Numbered from the stretch's first letter, positions 1 through 17,651 are shown. The stretch is DNA of 33,802 nt from a bacterium (GCA_030428965.1 JAUIEE010000005.1:1-33802); one strand, 5' to 3'. The notes: generated from the letters alone by a model not told the origin. Numbers and translations are program-made.

Positions 1-9014
<9,014 letters not shown>

Positions 9015-9030
9015 GAATCCCTACTTCGAC

Positions 9031-9076
9031 GTGGGGACAGAGGTTCCGCCCCACACTCTCCCTCCGAGGGTGTGGG
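9031..9076 (-). promoter_or_regulatory. Two mutually exclusive hairpins in the NRPS leader
   Basis: On the minus strand, 9076-9067 can pair with 9059-9050 (10 bp, one G-T pair, 7-nt loop). The 3' arm of that stem shares bases with a second possible stem, 9054-9049 with 9036-9031 (6 bp, 12-nt loop), which ends 16 nt before the GTG start. There is no T-run, so this is not a classical terminator. A regulatory role is inference only. Confidence 0.35.
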
Positions 9077-9098
9077 TACGCGGTGGCAGGGGCCCGAC

Positions 9099-9104
9099 AC
9101 TATA
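9099..9104 (-). promoter_or_regulatory. Possible -10 box (TATAGT) for the NRPS gene
   Basis: TATAGT on the minus strand lies 85 bp upstream of the NRPS GTG, in a stretch otherwise almost free of AT-rich hexamers. No convincing -35 hexamer was found at the usual spacing. The rest of the 9015-9349 gap holds the leader hairpins and a 6-bp GC stem without a T-run near 9311-9331; nothing else was recognised. Confidence 0.35.
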
Positions 9105-9349
9105 GCGCGTCTCCCCCATCCTCGATGGCCCTGACGACAGGGGAATTGCGAAGGAAGTCCCGCCCTCAGGAGCCCGGCGTCATGAACGTGGCCTCATGGC
9201 CTCGACCGGCCCCCCGTCCGTTCCCTTCGGCGTCCCATCGGCCAGGGAAGTGGACCGGACCTCCGTCCGGAGCCTGCGAGCGGAGCGCGGTCGGCCGTTG
9301 CGACCTCGAGCCCTCGGGTGAGGAGGGCCTGGCCGTCGGTTCGTAGCGA

Positions 9350-10702
9350 TCAGATCGCCGCGCGGCTGCCGACGGGGAACTTCCCCAGCAGACGTTCCAG
9401 CTCCTCCATCTTGATGGGCTTGGAGAGGTAGTCGTTCATGCCGGCCTCGAGGCATCGCTCCCGGTCCCCGGCCATGGCGTAGGCCGTGAGGGCCACGATG
9501 GGGATCTCGGCGTAGGCAGAGCCCAGGGACCGAATGGCCCGGGTTGCCTGGTAGCCGTCCATCACGGGCATGCTGCAGTCCATGAGGACCAGATCGAAGT
9601 GGCGGGCCTGGACCGCCTGGAGGGCTTCCCGACCCTGGGTCGCGGTCTGCACCTTGCACCCGATGCGCTCCAGCATCTTGCACGTGATCACGAGGTTGAG
9701 TCGCGTGTCGTCCACGAGCAGAACCTCGTGCTCATGCACGACTTCGGGAACCAGGGGCACCTGCTCGGTTTCGACGCACTCGGTCGCCGACCGGTCTTCG
9801 GGCAAGAGCACCTCGAAAGAGAAGGTCGAGCCCCTGCCAACCTCGCTCTCCAGCTCGAACACGCCTTGCATGAGCTCGACCAGGGACTTGCAGATGGCCA
9901 GGCCGAGACCCGTTCCGCCAAAGCGCCGGGTCGTGCCGTCCTCGGCCTGGGTGAAGGGACAGAAGATGCGCTCCTGGGCTTCCGGGGAGATGCCGATCCC
10001 CGTATCCGCGACGGAGAACCTCAAGGAGTCGGAGCGCTGCCCGAGACGGACGGAAAGCCGGATCGAGCCCTCGGTCGTGAACTTGATCGCGTTGCTGACG
10101 AGGTTGGTCAGGATCTGCCTCAGCCGGAAGGAGTCCCCCAGCACGAAGGTCGGGACGTCCGCATCCACATCCAGCTTGAGCTCGAGCTTCTTTCCCCGTG
10201 CAAGCGCGGACTCCTGGCCGACGACCCCCTCGAGGCAGTCCATCAGGCTGAAGGACGCATGCTCCAGAACAAGCTTGTTGGACTCGATCTTGGCGCTGTC
10301 GAGGATGTCGTTGATCAGGGTCAGGAGCGCCGCCGAGGAGCCGTGCATCAGGCCGGCCAGGTGATCCTGCTCGGGATTCAGTCCCGACCGGCTCAGGAGA
10401 TCGAGACTTCCGATGATCCCGTTGAGCGGAGTGCGGATCTCGTGGCTCATCGTGGCCAGGAACCGACTCTTGGCTTCGTTGGCTCGCTCCGCCTCTTGCT
10501 TGGCCTGCCGCAGGCTCTCCGCGGTCTGCTCGAGTTCCCGCACGGCCGCCTCGAGCTTCTGCTGCGTGCGCAGGGCAGCCCGTTTGCTCTGGGCGCTGAG
10601 CTCCTCGGAGGTCTGAGCCACCCGCCGAATCTGGGCCAGTTCCCGGCGCAGCCGGAGGATCCTTCGCTCGGCGTCCTCCGTTCTGCCGGATCCTGCGCTC
10701 AT
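9350..10702 (-). CDS. Soluble hybrid histidine kinase with receiver domain
   Basis: A 450-residue protein with no membrane segment. The N-terminal ~75 residues are charged and probably coiled-coil. The HisKA H-box [11 protein letters not shown] follows (phosphoacceptor His87), then HATPase motifs: N-box LVSNAIKFT (~201-209), DTGIGIS (~233) and GTGLGLAI (~263). A C-terminal receiver spans ~325-445, with LVDD, phosphoacceptor Asp375 in [13 protein letters not shown] and Lys428 in LSKPI. ATG 10702 was preferred to an in-frame start 24 nt upstream because it forms an ATGA overlap with the stop of the FIST gene, which suggests translational coupling. The kinase has no sensory domain of its own, so the FIST protein is the obvious input partner (inference). 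The NRPS lies next downstream in the same direction. Confidence 0.95.
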   Translation of the reverse strand: MSAGSGRTEDAERRILRLRRELAQIRRVAQTSEELSAQSKRAALRTQQKLEAAVRELEQTAESLRQAKQEAERANEAKSRFLATMSHEIRTPLNGIIGSLDLLSRSGLNPEQDHLAGLMHGSSAALLTLINDILDSAKIESNKLVLEHASFSLMDCLEGVVGQESALARGKKLELKLDVDADVPTFVLGDSFRLRQILTNLVSNAIKFTTEGSIRLSVRLGQRSDSLRFSVADTGIGISPEAQERIFCPFTQAEDGTTRRFGGTGLGLAICKSLVELMQGVFELESEVGRGSTFSFEVLLPEDRSATECVETEQVPLVPEVVHEHEVLLVDDTRLNLVITCKMLERIGCKVQTATQGREALQAVQARHFDLVLMDCSMPVMDGYQATRAIRSLGSAYAEIPIVALTAYAMAGDRERCLEAGMNDYLSKPIKMEELERLLGKFPVGSRAAI

Positions 10703-11859
10703 CGTCCGAGCACGAGCGAGACGCACGTCTCGTTGTGGAACGTGCTCAACAGCCCGTCGCTGTAGGGCGAGATCTCACCAAAGCAGTACAGCCCGGCGAT
10801 CTGCAGCCCGGAGAAGTCCTTCGAATCCGCGCAGGCGATCAGCCTGTCGATCTCTTGCTGTGCCTGCGTTCCGAGCACCCACTTGCGGGCCGCACAGCTG
10901 AAGACCATGGCCAGCTCGGGCGAGTCTCCCGGATAGTTCTCCAGGGCCGAGGCCAGGGAGGTTGTCGAGCCTGCCAGGATTCCCTCGGGAAGCACCTCGG
11001 TGAAACGAACGGAGGAACCTTCGAGCACCTCGCCGGCGAAGCGCAGCGATCCCTCCTCCGCGTTGGAATCCAGGATCGCCCGCAGGGTCCATCGCTCGGA
11101 GTCCTCCGGATCTCCGTAGACCGCCAGGGGATACTCCCCGAGGCTTCCGCCAGGAATGGCGCCGTAGTGTCCCTGGTAGGCATCGATGGCCGGCTTGCCG
11201 TCGATCTCGTAGACCATGTGTCCGTCGGAGCGTGTGACGACGTGCTGCTCACCGCGAGGGAACCAGCCGGAACCGACTCCCCAACTGCACTCGAGGTCGC
11301 CGGACAGGAACAGGAGCGGCAGCGAGTCGGTCAGGACCTCACGTCCGCTGAACTCCTTCATCTTCGAGAAGCTCTCGCGGTGATCTCCGCTCAGGCCGCC
11401 GAGGATGGGGCAACCTTGCCCGAGCCTGCGATTGAGGGCGCGTACGACCTCCGATCCGTTGGAGGAGGGGGCCAGAACGCTGATGCACAGCTTCGGATCC
11501 TCCACGTTGGCTTCGGCCATCGCCTCGTCGACGGCGGACTCGATGCTCTGGCTGATCGATCTCCCGACCCCGACCCGGGCCGTGACACCCTCGCCGACCA
11601 GGAGCGTCAGCAGCACGGAGTCGTGACAGAACCCCAGGGACGTCGAGATCTCTCCATCGGAGCTCCCCCCGACCAGCGGAAGGCCCGGCCAGGCCTCGGC
11701 GATCCCCTCGAGAATGACCTCGTGGCTGTAGTCATTGCTGGCGAAGAGAATGCCCGCTACAGGCTGTTCCCCCTGCAGTTGGTGCTGGCACTGGGCGACG
11801 AGGTCCGCCACGGCGTCCTCGGAAGAAACCTCGTCTGAATGACCTAGGATGCAGCGCAT
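10699..11859 (-). CDS. FIST domain signal-input protein
   Basis: A 386-residue cytoplasmic protein covering FIST_N and FIST_C. Visible family marks are the glycine-rich GGSSDGEIS (~64), LGGLSGDH (~153) and the C-terminal CFGEISP followed by [18 protein letters not shown] proteins are thought to bind small molecules and feed signalling domains; here the only neighbour candidate is the hybrid kinase, whose ATG overlaps this stop codon. A perfect 8-bp stem with TATC tetraloop (11910-11929) lies about 50 nt upstream of the start and may be an operator or leader hairpin. The gap to the protease gene upstream is 184 bp and also holds two copies of GGCCCTCGGGCAG. The ligand cannot be read from the sequence. 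Confidence 0.9.
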   Translation of the reverse strand: MRCILGHSDEVSSEDAVADLVAQCQHQLQGEQPVAGILFASNDYSHEVILEGIAEAWPGLPLVGGSSDGEISTSLGFCHDSVLLTLLVGEGVTARVGVGRSISQSIESAVDEAMAEANVEDPKLCISVLAPSSNGSEVVRALNRRLGQGCPILGGLSGDHRESFSKMKEFSGREVLTDSLPLLFLSGDLECSWGVGSGWFPRGEQHVVTRSDGHMVYEIDGKPAIDAYQGHYGAIPGGSLGEYPLAVYGDPEDSERWTLRAILDSNAEEGSLRFAGEVLEGSSVRFTEVLPEGILAGSTTSLASALENYPGDSPELAMVFSCAARKWVLGTQAQQEIDRLIACADSKDFSGLQIAGLYCFGEISPYSDGLLSTFHNETCVSLVLGR

Positions 11860-11909
11860 CGGGCTGACCTCTGGGGCTCGTGTCTGTGGACTCGTCCGCG
11901 GGGGGGCGC

Positions 11910-11929
11910 GCGGGACCTATCGGTCCCGC
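11910..11929. promoter_or_regulatory. Perfect 8-bp inverted repeat upstream of the FIST gene
   Basis: GCGGGACC and GGTCCCGC are separated by TATC. The repeat lies 51-70 bp upstream of the FIST start. It could be an operator half-site pair or an RNA hairpin. There is no T-tract on either strand, so a terminator is unlikely. Confidence 0.35.
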
Positions 11930-12043
11930 CAACATGGCCCCTTGAGTCCGAAGCGCCGCTGCAGGGGCCCTCGGGCAGATTCTTTGCGCTCCCCCTCCCC
12001 GGATCGCACCGGCCCTCGGGCAGGAGCGGGCCCCTCGCCAGCC

Positions 12044-13168
12044 TCAGGCCGGAGTCGGGTTGCGCATGGCACTGCGCAGGGTCAGGAACGACTGCAACCC
12101 CTCCCGTGTGAGCAGCCCCACCAGCTGCGGACCCTCCATCACGACCAAGGCCTGGTCCGAGCTTCCGAAGAGGCGCGGAAGGACCTTGTCCAGGGCGTCG
12201 CCGGGGCCGAGGGTGTCGAAGCGCGTGACCATCACCTCCCCAACGGTCTGGAGTGGATTCGTCTGCAGGCTCCGGACCAGATCTTCGCGGGCGAGCATCC
12301 CGACGACGTCACCGCCGACGAGAACGGGGAAGTGCTGCTCGTTGCCGAGGATGGCCAGGGCAGCGGCCCGCTCCAGGGAATCGTGGGGCTGGAGCACGGT
12401 GAACTGGGTGCGCATGGCTTGCCGCACCGAAGCTCCGGCCAGCCCGCGGGCCGCCTTGAGCATCAGGAGCTCCTGGGCTCCGCCGAACCAGACGAAGACC
12501 GCGATCAAGACGAGCATCGGGTTGACGAAGAAGCCCAGGATCGCGAGCCCAACGGCCATGAAGCGCCCGACGCCGGCCGCGATGCGCGTGGCGTCCAGGG
12601 AGTTCATGCGCATGGCGAGGGCCGCCCGCAGGACTCGACCTCCGTCCATGGGGAATGCGGGCAGGAGATTGAACACGCACAGGGCCACGTTGATCGTGAC
12701 GAAGAAGGCCAGGGCCTGGCCCGCGGGAACACCGAGGGGCTCGAACCCCGAACCGAGAAGAAGCAACGCCGGTGTAGCCATGAGGGCCAGGACCGCGTTG
12801 ACCGCGGGACCTGCCAGGGCCACCAGCAGCTCCTGGGTCGGCTTCTCGGGCATGCGCTCGAGCTGGGCCACCCCTCCGATCGGCAGCAGGGTGATGCGAC
12901 GGGTCCGAACGCCGTAGTGACGCGCGGTCAGGGCGTGGCCGTATTCATGCAGCAGGACACAACCGAAGACGAGGGCCAGCCCCAGCACCGCCGTGGAAGC
13001 CTGGGCCAGGTCGCCGGTGGTGTACCAACGCGTCAGGCCGAGGACGGCGAGCAGGGCCAGGAAGGTGCCGTGCAGGTAGACGTCGATTCCGAAGAAGCGA
13101 CCTAGAAGAAACGACCAGGAGCCTTCCCTGGCCCTGGGGCGTGACGAGTTCGTGGGGGGTGCCGACAT
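12044..13168 (-). CDS. Site-2-type intramembrane metalloprotease (M50) with CBS domain pair
   Basis: A 374-residue membrane protein. The zinc-binding motif is HEYGH (His74, Glu75, His78), and the second M50 motif is NLLPAFPMDGGR (167-178) with the third metal ligand Asp175. About six hydrophobic segments precede ~residue 225. Two CBS repeats fill ~240-370 (for example VRQAMRTQFTVLQPHDSL and VGEVMVTRFDTLGPGDAL). This is the CBS-containing class of site-2 proteases, which cut membrane-bound regulators; CBS pairs usually sense adenine nucleotides. No obvious substrate such as an anti-sigma factor is adjacent; the nearest one, at 19.4-20.2 kb, is not linked. Confidence 0.93.
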   Translation of the reverse strand: MSAPPTNSSRPRAREGSWSFLLGRFFGIDVYLHGTFLALLAVLGLTRWYTTGDLAQASTAVLGLALVFGCVLLHEYGHALTARHYGVRTRRITLLPIGGVAQLERMPEKPTQELLVALAGPAVNAVLALMATPALLLLGSGFEPLGVPAGQALAFFVTINVALCVFNLLPAFPMDGGRVLRAALAMRMNSLDATRIAAGVGRFMAVGLAILGFFVNPMLVLIAVFVWFGGAQELLMLKAARGLAGASVRQAMRTQFTVLQPHDSLERAAALAILGNEQHFPVLVGGDVVGMLAREDLVRSLQTNPLQTVGEVMVTRFDTLGPGDALDKVLPRLFGSSDQALVVMEGPQLVGLLTREGLQSFLTLRSAMRNPTPA

Positions 13169-13199
13169 GGATGGGTGCTGGGGCGTGGAGGCCCACGGC

Positions 13200-13205
13200 T
13201 TTATA
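13200..13205 (-). promoter_or_regulatory. Possible -10 box (TATAAA) for the site-2 protease gene
   Basis: TATAAA on the minus strand lies 31 bp upstream of the protease ATG and is the only AT-rich hexamer in this GC-rich divergent region. No good -35 was seen. The remainder of 13206-13454, up to the DUF429 start, shows nothing recognisable. Confidence 0.3.
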
Positions 13206-13454
13206 AGCTGCGAGGGGGCCGCCTTCGATGGGCGACGGGGAGGTTGCGTACGATCTCGCCTCTCCCCCTCGGGCCGCCCGGGCGGTGGGGCGAGGCCTTT
13301 TCGGTCAAAGGTGCGTCCGATTCCGGGTGTCTCTCGAAGAAATGCCCGTCGGGGGCAGACGGAGCGGCCGACCTACTCCCTACCCATCCTTGAACGTGGG
13401 CCGAACGTCTCCCCCGACCGACCTCCTTACCCGCCTCCCTCGGGGGCTCGCCTG

Positions 13455-14261
13455 ATGGCCGTGGTGCTGGGCATCGACGCGGCCTGGGGACAGCGAGCCT
13501 GCTCGGGCTTCGCCCTCGTCCAGGGATCCCCCGGCGCCTGGCGCTGTCTCGGCTGCGCGCCGAGCTTCGGGAGCTGGAGAGCTCTGGTCGAAGGAGTCGA
13601 GATCGACTGGTCGCGTCGTCCGGTTCCCGCTCCCCTCTCGGTTGCAGGGATGCTGCAGGTGTGCCGAGCTAGGGTCGGATGCGCCCCCGACGTGGTGGCC
13701 GTGGACATGCCCCTCGGACGGGGACCTGTGGTGGGACGTCGTCGGGCCGAGAACGAGGTCAACCGACGGTACGGTGCGGCCGGCTGCAGCACCCATTCTC
13801 CCCTACCCGATCGCCCCGGCCCTCGATCGGAGAGCCTGCGCAAGGCATGGCAAGCCGAGGGGATCCCCCTGAGAACGAAGGCCGACGCCAGCGGTTCGGT
13901 GCCGGCCTTGCTCGAGGTCTATCCCCATGTCGCCCTGCTCGAGCTGTGTGGGGTCGAGCGGCGCCTTCCCTACAAGGTCTCTCGTTCCTTGCGCTACTGG
14001 CCCGGTACGTCGGTACATCAGCGAGTCCGGCATCTGCTCACCGTCTGGGCCTCGATCCTGAGCGCCCTGAAAAACGTCTTCGGCGACGTCGGTCTACAGC
14101 TGCCCGCCTGCGACGAGGTGCCGTCCCTGGCCGCGCTGAAGGCCCACGAAGACAGCCTCGATGCGCTCGTCTGCGCCTGGATGGGAACCCGCTTCCTCCA
14201 GGGAGAAGCCGAACCTCTGGGGGACGACGAGGGAGCCATCTGGGTGCCCAGGACCCCCTAG
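13455..14261 (+). CDS. DUF429 family protein (predicted RNase H-fold nuclease)
   Basis: A 268-residue protein. The start is placed at ATG 13455 because the conserved core begins immediately (VVLGIDAAWG); the open frame continues upstream to 13152, but that part is low-complexity and overlaps the protease gene. Conserved acidic positions of the family are visible: Asp in GIDAAWG, Asp in VVAVDMPLG, Glu in LLEVYPHVALLEL and the C-terminal HEDSLDALVCAW. DUF429 proteins are predicted nucleases, but no activity is established here. A 7-bp GCTTCCC/GGGAAGC hairpin without T-run follows the stop (14304-14323), before the pentapeptide channel gene 141 bp downstream. Confidence 0.85.
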   Translation: MAVVLGIDAAWGQRACSGFALVQGSPGAWRCLGCAPSFGSWRALVEGVEIDWSRRPVPAPLSVAGMLQVCRARVGCAPDVVAVDMPLGRGPVVGRRRAENEVNRRYGAAGCSTHSPLPDRPGPRSESLRKAWQAEGIPLRTKADASGSVPALLEVYPHVALLELCGVERRLPYKVSRSLRYWPGTSVHQRVRHLLTVWASILSALKNVFGDVGLQLPACDEVPSLAALKAHEDSLDALVCAWMGTRFLQGEAEPLGDDEGAIWVPRTP

Positions 14262-14402
14262 CCCACGAATCGAGGGAACCCCGGGGATGCCAGGACCGCC
14301 GGGGCTTCCCCGATACGGGAAGCGGGCCTGGGGAGAAGGCTTCCACGCGCAGGCTCGGGGAACCAAGAGGCCGAAGAAGCGGGGACCTCGAGTCCAGGCC
14401 CC

Positions 14403-15431
14403 ATGAGCCCCTCTCCTTCCCTTCACGCTCTGAACGAACGACCGCTCGCCCGGGAAGCCCTCGATCTCCTGCGGAAGGGAGAGTGCCCGCCCGTCCCCAT
14501 GGACCTGAGCCGCCTGCAGCTGAGGGGCGCGGACCTTCGCGGTCTCGATCTCACGGCGGCCGACCTGAGCGAGAGCGATCTGTCCGGCGCCGACCTGGGA
14601 GGAACGAACCTGTTCGGTGCCAAGCTGGTCGGAGCGAACCTGTTCGAGGCCAAGCTGCGGAATGCGGAGCTGACCGGCGCGGACCTGAGCCGGGTGCGCG
14701 CCGAGCGGGCCGACTTCGCGCACGCCGGGCTGGGCAGAACCCAGCTGCGCGAGGCTCACCTGCGCATGGCCGACCTCTCCGGAGCCACCCTGAGCGGGAG
14801 CCAGGCCCAGGGGGTGGACCTCCGCGCCAGTCGGCTGCGGGGTCTGCGCGCCCTCGAAGCCAACCTGGAGGGAGCCGACCTTTCCAACGCGGACCTGCGC
14901 GAAGCGGACCTGCGTCAAGCCCGCATCGCAGGTGCCGAATTCCGGGCAGCGGACCTGCGCGGCTCACAGCTGGGGGGCCTCGTGGGCTACACCAAGGCCG
15001 GCTGGATCGACGTCGACATCCGCAACGTCGACTTCACCGGAGCCCACCTCTGCCGCAAGTACGTGCTGGACGAGAACTATATCCAGGAGTTTCGCACCCA
15101 ATCCGGTTGGAACTGCGTCGTCTACCACATCTGGAACCTGACGAGCGACTGCGGTCGCAGCATCCTGCGATGGTCGCTCTGGACGGCAGGACTCGCGCTT
15201 CTTTTCGCCTGGGTCTACAGCCAGGTAGGCATTGACTACGGGGAGCACGCCACGGCGATCTCTCCCCTCTATTTCAGCGTCATCACCCTGACGACGCTCG
15301 GTTACGGAGATGCGATTCCCACGACCCCGATGGGTCAGGTCGCCTGTATGGCCCAGGTCGTTCTGGGCTACGTCATGCTCGGAGGCTTGTTGAGCCTCTT
15401 CAGCAACAAGATGGGTACGAGGTCGGATTGA
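14403..15431 (+). CDS. Pentapeptide-repeat protein fused to a two-TM potassium channel
   Basis: A 342-residue protein. Residues ~33-225 are tandem A(D/N)Lxx pentapeptide repeats (GADLRGLDL, GADLGGTNL, EADLRQARI), expected to form a right-handed quadrilateral beta-helix. A linker is followed by TM1 (~260-280, hydrophobic after ILRWSLW), a pore helix and the selectivity filter TTLGYGD, which matches the K+ channel signature TxGYGD, then TM2 (~310-335). The channel part is the minimal TM-pore-TM module, so a tetramer is expected. The repeat domain is N-terminal and presumably cytoplasmic, where it could act as a gating or scaffold domain (inference). The stop overlaps the next ATG as TGATG. Confidence 0.92.
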   Translation: MSPSPSLHALNERPLAREALDLLRKGECPPVPMDLSRLQLRGADLRGLDLTAADLSESDLSGADLGGTNLFGAKLVGANLFEAKLRNAELTGADLSRVRAERADFAHAGLGRTQLREAHLRMADLSGATLSGSQAQGVDLRASRLRGLRALEANLEGADLSNADLREADLRQARIAGAEFRAADLRGSQLGGLVGYTKAGWIDVDIRNVDFTGAHLCRKYVLDENYIQEFRTQSGWNCVVYHIWNLTSDCGRSILRWSLWTAGLALLFAWVYSQVGIDYGEHATAISPLYFSVITLTTLGYGDAIPTTPMGQVACMAQVVLGYVMLGGLLSLFSNKMGTRSD

Positions 15432-16300
15432 TGCTAGATCGATACAGGAAGAAGAAAGCGAAGAAGAAGCTCGCCGAAGCCCTGAAGGGAGAGGCAATTC
15501 CCAGCTTCCGCCAGGGAACCCTGAAGTTGCTGCAGATCCTGCGGCAGGAAGACACGACCCTGGAGCAGGTGGGCGAAGCGGTGCACTGGGATCCGGGGTT
15601 GTTCCTGCGCGTCCTGCAGGTGGTCAACAGCGCCGCCTTCGGCCTCGCCCGCAGGGTCGATGACGTTCGGCACGCCGTGCACATGATGGGTCGCTCGAAG
15701 CTCGAGCAGCTCGTCTTGGCCATGGCCGTCCAGGACAGCCTGCCGATGCCCCCGACCTCGGGCTTCGACCCGGGTCGCTTCTGGGAGGCCGCCTTCTTTC
15801 GGGCGACCGCCTCGCGCAACATCGCCCAGGAACTTCATCCGGCGGACGCGGAGCGCAGCTTCACCGCCGGCCTGCTCCAAGACATGGCCGTCCCGCTCCT
15901 GGTCCGGGCTCGCCCCGAGGCCTACGGAGAAATCCTCGAAGCCTGGCACGGCTCTTCGGAGGCGCGTCTGTTCGAGCTCGAGCGGGAGGCCCTGGGCTGG
16001 AGCCACGACGAGCTCGGGGAGCACCTCGCGGTCGAATGGAACCTGCCTCCGGAGCTCGTCGAGGCCATCGGTCTCCACCATTCACCGGACGCGCCGGACG
16101 AGAGCCTGTCGCCTGCCCTGAAACTGGTGGCCTTGCACCAGGAGAAGGAGCTGGACGACAGCCAGCAGGCCATCATCGAATCGGGGCGCTCCGATTACGG
16201 TCTCGCCCCGGACTGGATGGTGGACACCCTGAGGGTGAGCCGGGAACAGGCCCTGGAGCTCGTCGGCGCCCTGGACTTGCCGCGCCGCAAGGCTTCCTAG
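15431..16300 (+). CDS. HDOD domain protein
   Basis: A 289-residue protein with a lysine-rich N-terminus (YRKKKAKKK), then an HDOD domain at ~20-215: IPSFRQGTLKLLQIL, WDPGLFLRVLQVVNSAAFG and VRHAVHMMGRSKLEQLVLA are typical. The metal-binding HD pair of true HD phosphohydrolases is not evident in the core, as usual for HDOD. Such proteins take part in signalling and cell-cycle or motility control without known catalysis. ATG 15431 overlaps the channel stop by one base (TGATG); an in-frame TTG directly before it is less likely. The overlap suggests co-expression with the channel. Confidence 0.9.
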   Translation: MLDRYRKKKAKKKLAEALKGEAIPSFRQGTLKLLQILRQEDTTLEQVGEAVHWDPGLFLRVLQVVNSAAFGLARRVDDVRHAVHMMGRSKLEQLVLAMAVQDSLPMPPTSGFDPGRFWEAAFFRATASRNIAQELHPADAERSFTAGLLQDMAVPLLVRARPEAYGEILEAWHGSSEARLFELEREALGWSHDELGEHLAVEWNLPPELVEAIGLHHSPDAPDESLSPALKLVALHQEKELDDSQQAIIESGRSDYGLAPDWMVDTLRVSREQALELVGALDLPRRKAS

Positions 16301-16478
16301 GCCTTCCGGAACCCGGAGCAAAGAATTCGAACATTCATGGACAATCCGAGCTGCCTTTGTCGTTCATGACTGTAGGGCGGTCGCCGTGGCTTGCTGAAGC
16401 TCCTTCAGGCCAGCCTCTCAGGGTTCTTGTCGAGCATGACTCGGTGGATACCCCGAGAATGACGGCAGCCGAACCGAA

Positions 16479-16508
16479 CCGGTCCCGAGGGGGAACCGTT
16501 TCTTTTTG
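16479..16508 (+). terminator. Possible rho-independent terminator after the HDOD gene
   Basis: A 7-bp stem with one bulged A (CGGTCCC / GGGAACCG), a GAGG loop and TTTCTTTTT directly after it. It lies ~180 nt beyond the HDOD stop. The surrounding gap 16301-16601 also holds a 12-bp imperfect stem (16516-16547) with no T-run; nothing else is recognised there. Confidence 0.45.
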
Positions 16509-16601
16509 GGAGATTGGGTACGCCTGGGCTTCCCGCCGGGCGTGCCCTACCCCCGCGGCCCCTGGAGATCGCCAGGACCGGCCCCCGGGTCTCAGCGCGG
16601 A

Positions 16602-17216
16602 CTAGCTGCTGGAGGTGAGCCGCCGACCTCGCTCGGAGAAGTCGACCAGCTTGCGGCGCGTGACCTGACCGGTATCCGGGCAGTAGACGTTGCACTCCCC
16701 GTAGGGCGTGGCGTAGAGGTGCAGGGAACAGGCGCGTGCGGCTCCCCCCGCCGGCCGGACCCGGTGCAAGCCCATCTCGTCCCGAATGAAGGCGACGTTG
16801 CCGGCTCGAAACGTCTTGGACTCGAAGGGCTCGAGCGGGCCTGACTGGCCGGCTTCGGGGAAGTGGAAGCGCTGCTCCTCGAGCTCCCCGTCCAGAACGG
16901 CCATCCAGCAGTCCTGGCCCTCGTGGTTGTGGATGGGACTCTCCTGCCCCGGACCCCAGCAGAGCAGGAGCAGCTCGAACTCTTCCTGGCGGAAGACGCA
17001 GTTGCGGGTGTACCCCTCCTGGCTGAACATCGCGTAGCGCCGCCACTCGTCGTGCTCCTTGGCGTAGCCCGAGAGCAGATCGGCGATCTTCCTGCCCCGT
17101 CCCTGCCCCTGGGGGGTCTCCTCGAAGGCCCGCTGCAGGCGGTCATTGAGCCGATCCAGGGACGGACATCCGAGGACGGGCCGGGCGGGAAAGTGCGGAC
17201 ATGGATCGTGGGTCAT
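16602..17216 (-). CDS. Cysteine dioxygenase with eukaryote-like Cys-Tyr pair
   Basis: A 204-residue cupin, close to the ~200 residues of mammalian CDO. It would oxidise cysteine to cysteine sulfinate in the cytoplasm with a 3-His Fe(II) centre. Ligands fit well: His96 and His98 in SPIHNHEG and His151 in GLHRVRP match rat His86, His88 and His140. Arg71 in GYTRN matches Arg60. Ser164, His166 and Tyr168 in SLHLY match Ser153, His155 and Tyr157. Cys103 (QDCWM) occupies the Cys93 position that forms the thioether cross-link with Tyr157 in animals; most bacterial CDOs are reported to have Gly there. It lies 32 bp downstream of the ChrR-like cupin gene on the same strand. Confidence 0.93.
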   Translation of the reverse strand: MTHDPCPHFPARPVLGCPSLDRLNDRLQRAFEETPQGQGRGRKIADLLSGYAKEHDEWRRYAMFSQEGYTRNCVFRQEEFELLLLCWGPGQESPIHNHEGQDCWMAVLDGELEEQRFHFPEAGQSGPLEPFESKTFRAGNVAFIRDEMGLHRVRPAGGAARACSLHLYATPYGECNVYCPDTGQVTRRKLVDFSERGRRLTSSS

Positions 17217-17248
17217 GGGTCGGCCTCGCGACCGGTCATCATAGGGGG

Positions 17249-17644
17249 TCAGCTGCGGCCCAGCAGTTCGATTCCCCCTGGAACGTGTGCGTAGAGGATG
17301 CAGGCCGGGTTGCTGCCGTCGATCGGGCGCTCGGGATCCCCCAGGGCCCGCGGAGCGTGGGCACTGCCGGGCGGGTAGTGAACGTGCTGACCCTGGTGGT
17401 AGCTCCCCTCACCGTCCCGGTACCCCCCCTGCAGCACGAGCACGTCCTCGCTCCCCAGATGACGGTGAGCAGCGTAGGCACACCCGGGCTCCATGCGAAT
17501 CAGCACGGTGGCCCCTCCCCGACGCCCGGGCTCGTCGGGCTTCGGGTCGAGATGGAGGGGGATCCAGCTGACCCCCTGGTCCCGGGTGGGGCGCCAGGGC
17601 CAGTCCTCGGCCTGTGGCCCCAGGCTCAGACCCGTAAGGAACAC
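17249..17644 (-). CDS. ChrR-like cupin domain protein
   Basis: A 131-residue single cupin. The metal-site motif AAHRHLGSEDVLVLQGG and the second motif HYPPGSAHAPRA are seen, and the C-terminus ends LYAHVPGGIELL. This resembles the ChrR C-terminal cupin; the zinc-binding anti-sigma N-terminus of ChrR is absent. GTG 17644 was chosen because a TATTCT box lies exactly 7 nt upstream and the sequence before it is unlike protein; the open frame continues upstream, opposite the next gene. It probably forms a transcription unit with the cysteine dioxygenase gene. Substrate unknown; a thiol or oxidant link is only suggested by the neighbour. Confidence 0.8.
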   Translation of the reverse strand: MFLTGLSLGPQAEDWPWRPTRDQGVSWIPLHLDPKPDEPGRRGGATVLIRMEPGCAYAAHRHLGSEDVLVLQGGYRDGEGSYHQGQHVHYPPGSAHAPRALGDPERPIDGSNPACILYAHVPGGIELLGRS

Positions 17645-17651
17645 GTTTCCC

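Noticed and set aside
9599-11838. Plus-strand open frames of 367-388 codons opposite the kinase and FIST genes
   Set aside because: Composition is typical of antisense GC shadow, and the minus-strand genes have complete family motifs.
13152-13454. N-terminal extension of the DUF429 frame
   Set aside because: It is low-complexity, overlaps the divergent protease gene, and the family core starts right at ATG 13455.
16516-16547. 12-bp imperfect GC stem between convergent genes
   Set aside because: There is no T-run on either strand and there are two G-T pairs; chance pairing is easy at this GC content, so it is not called a terminator.
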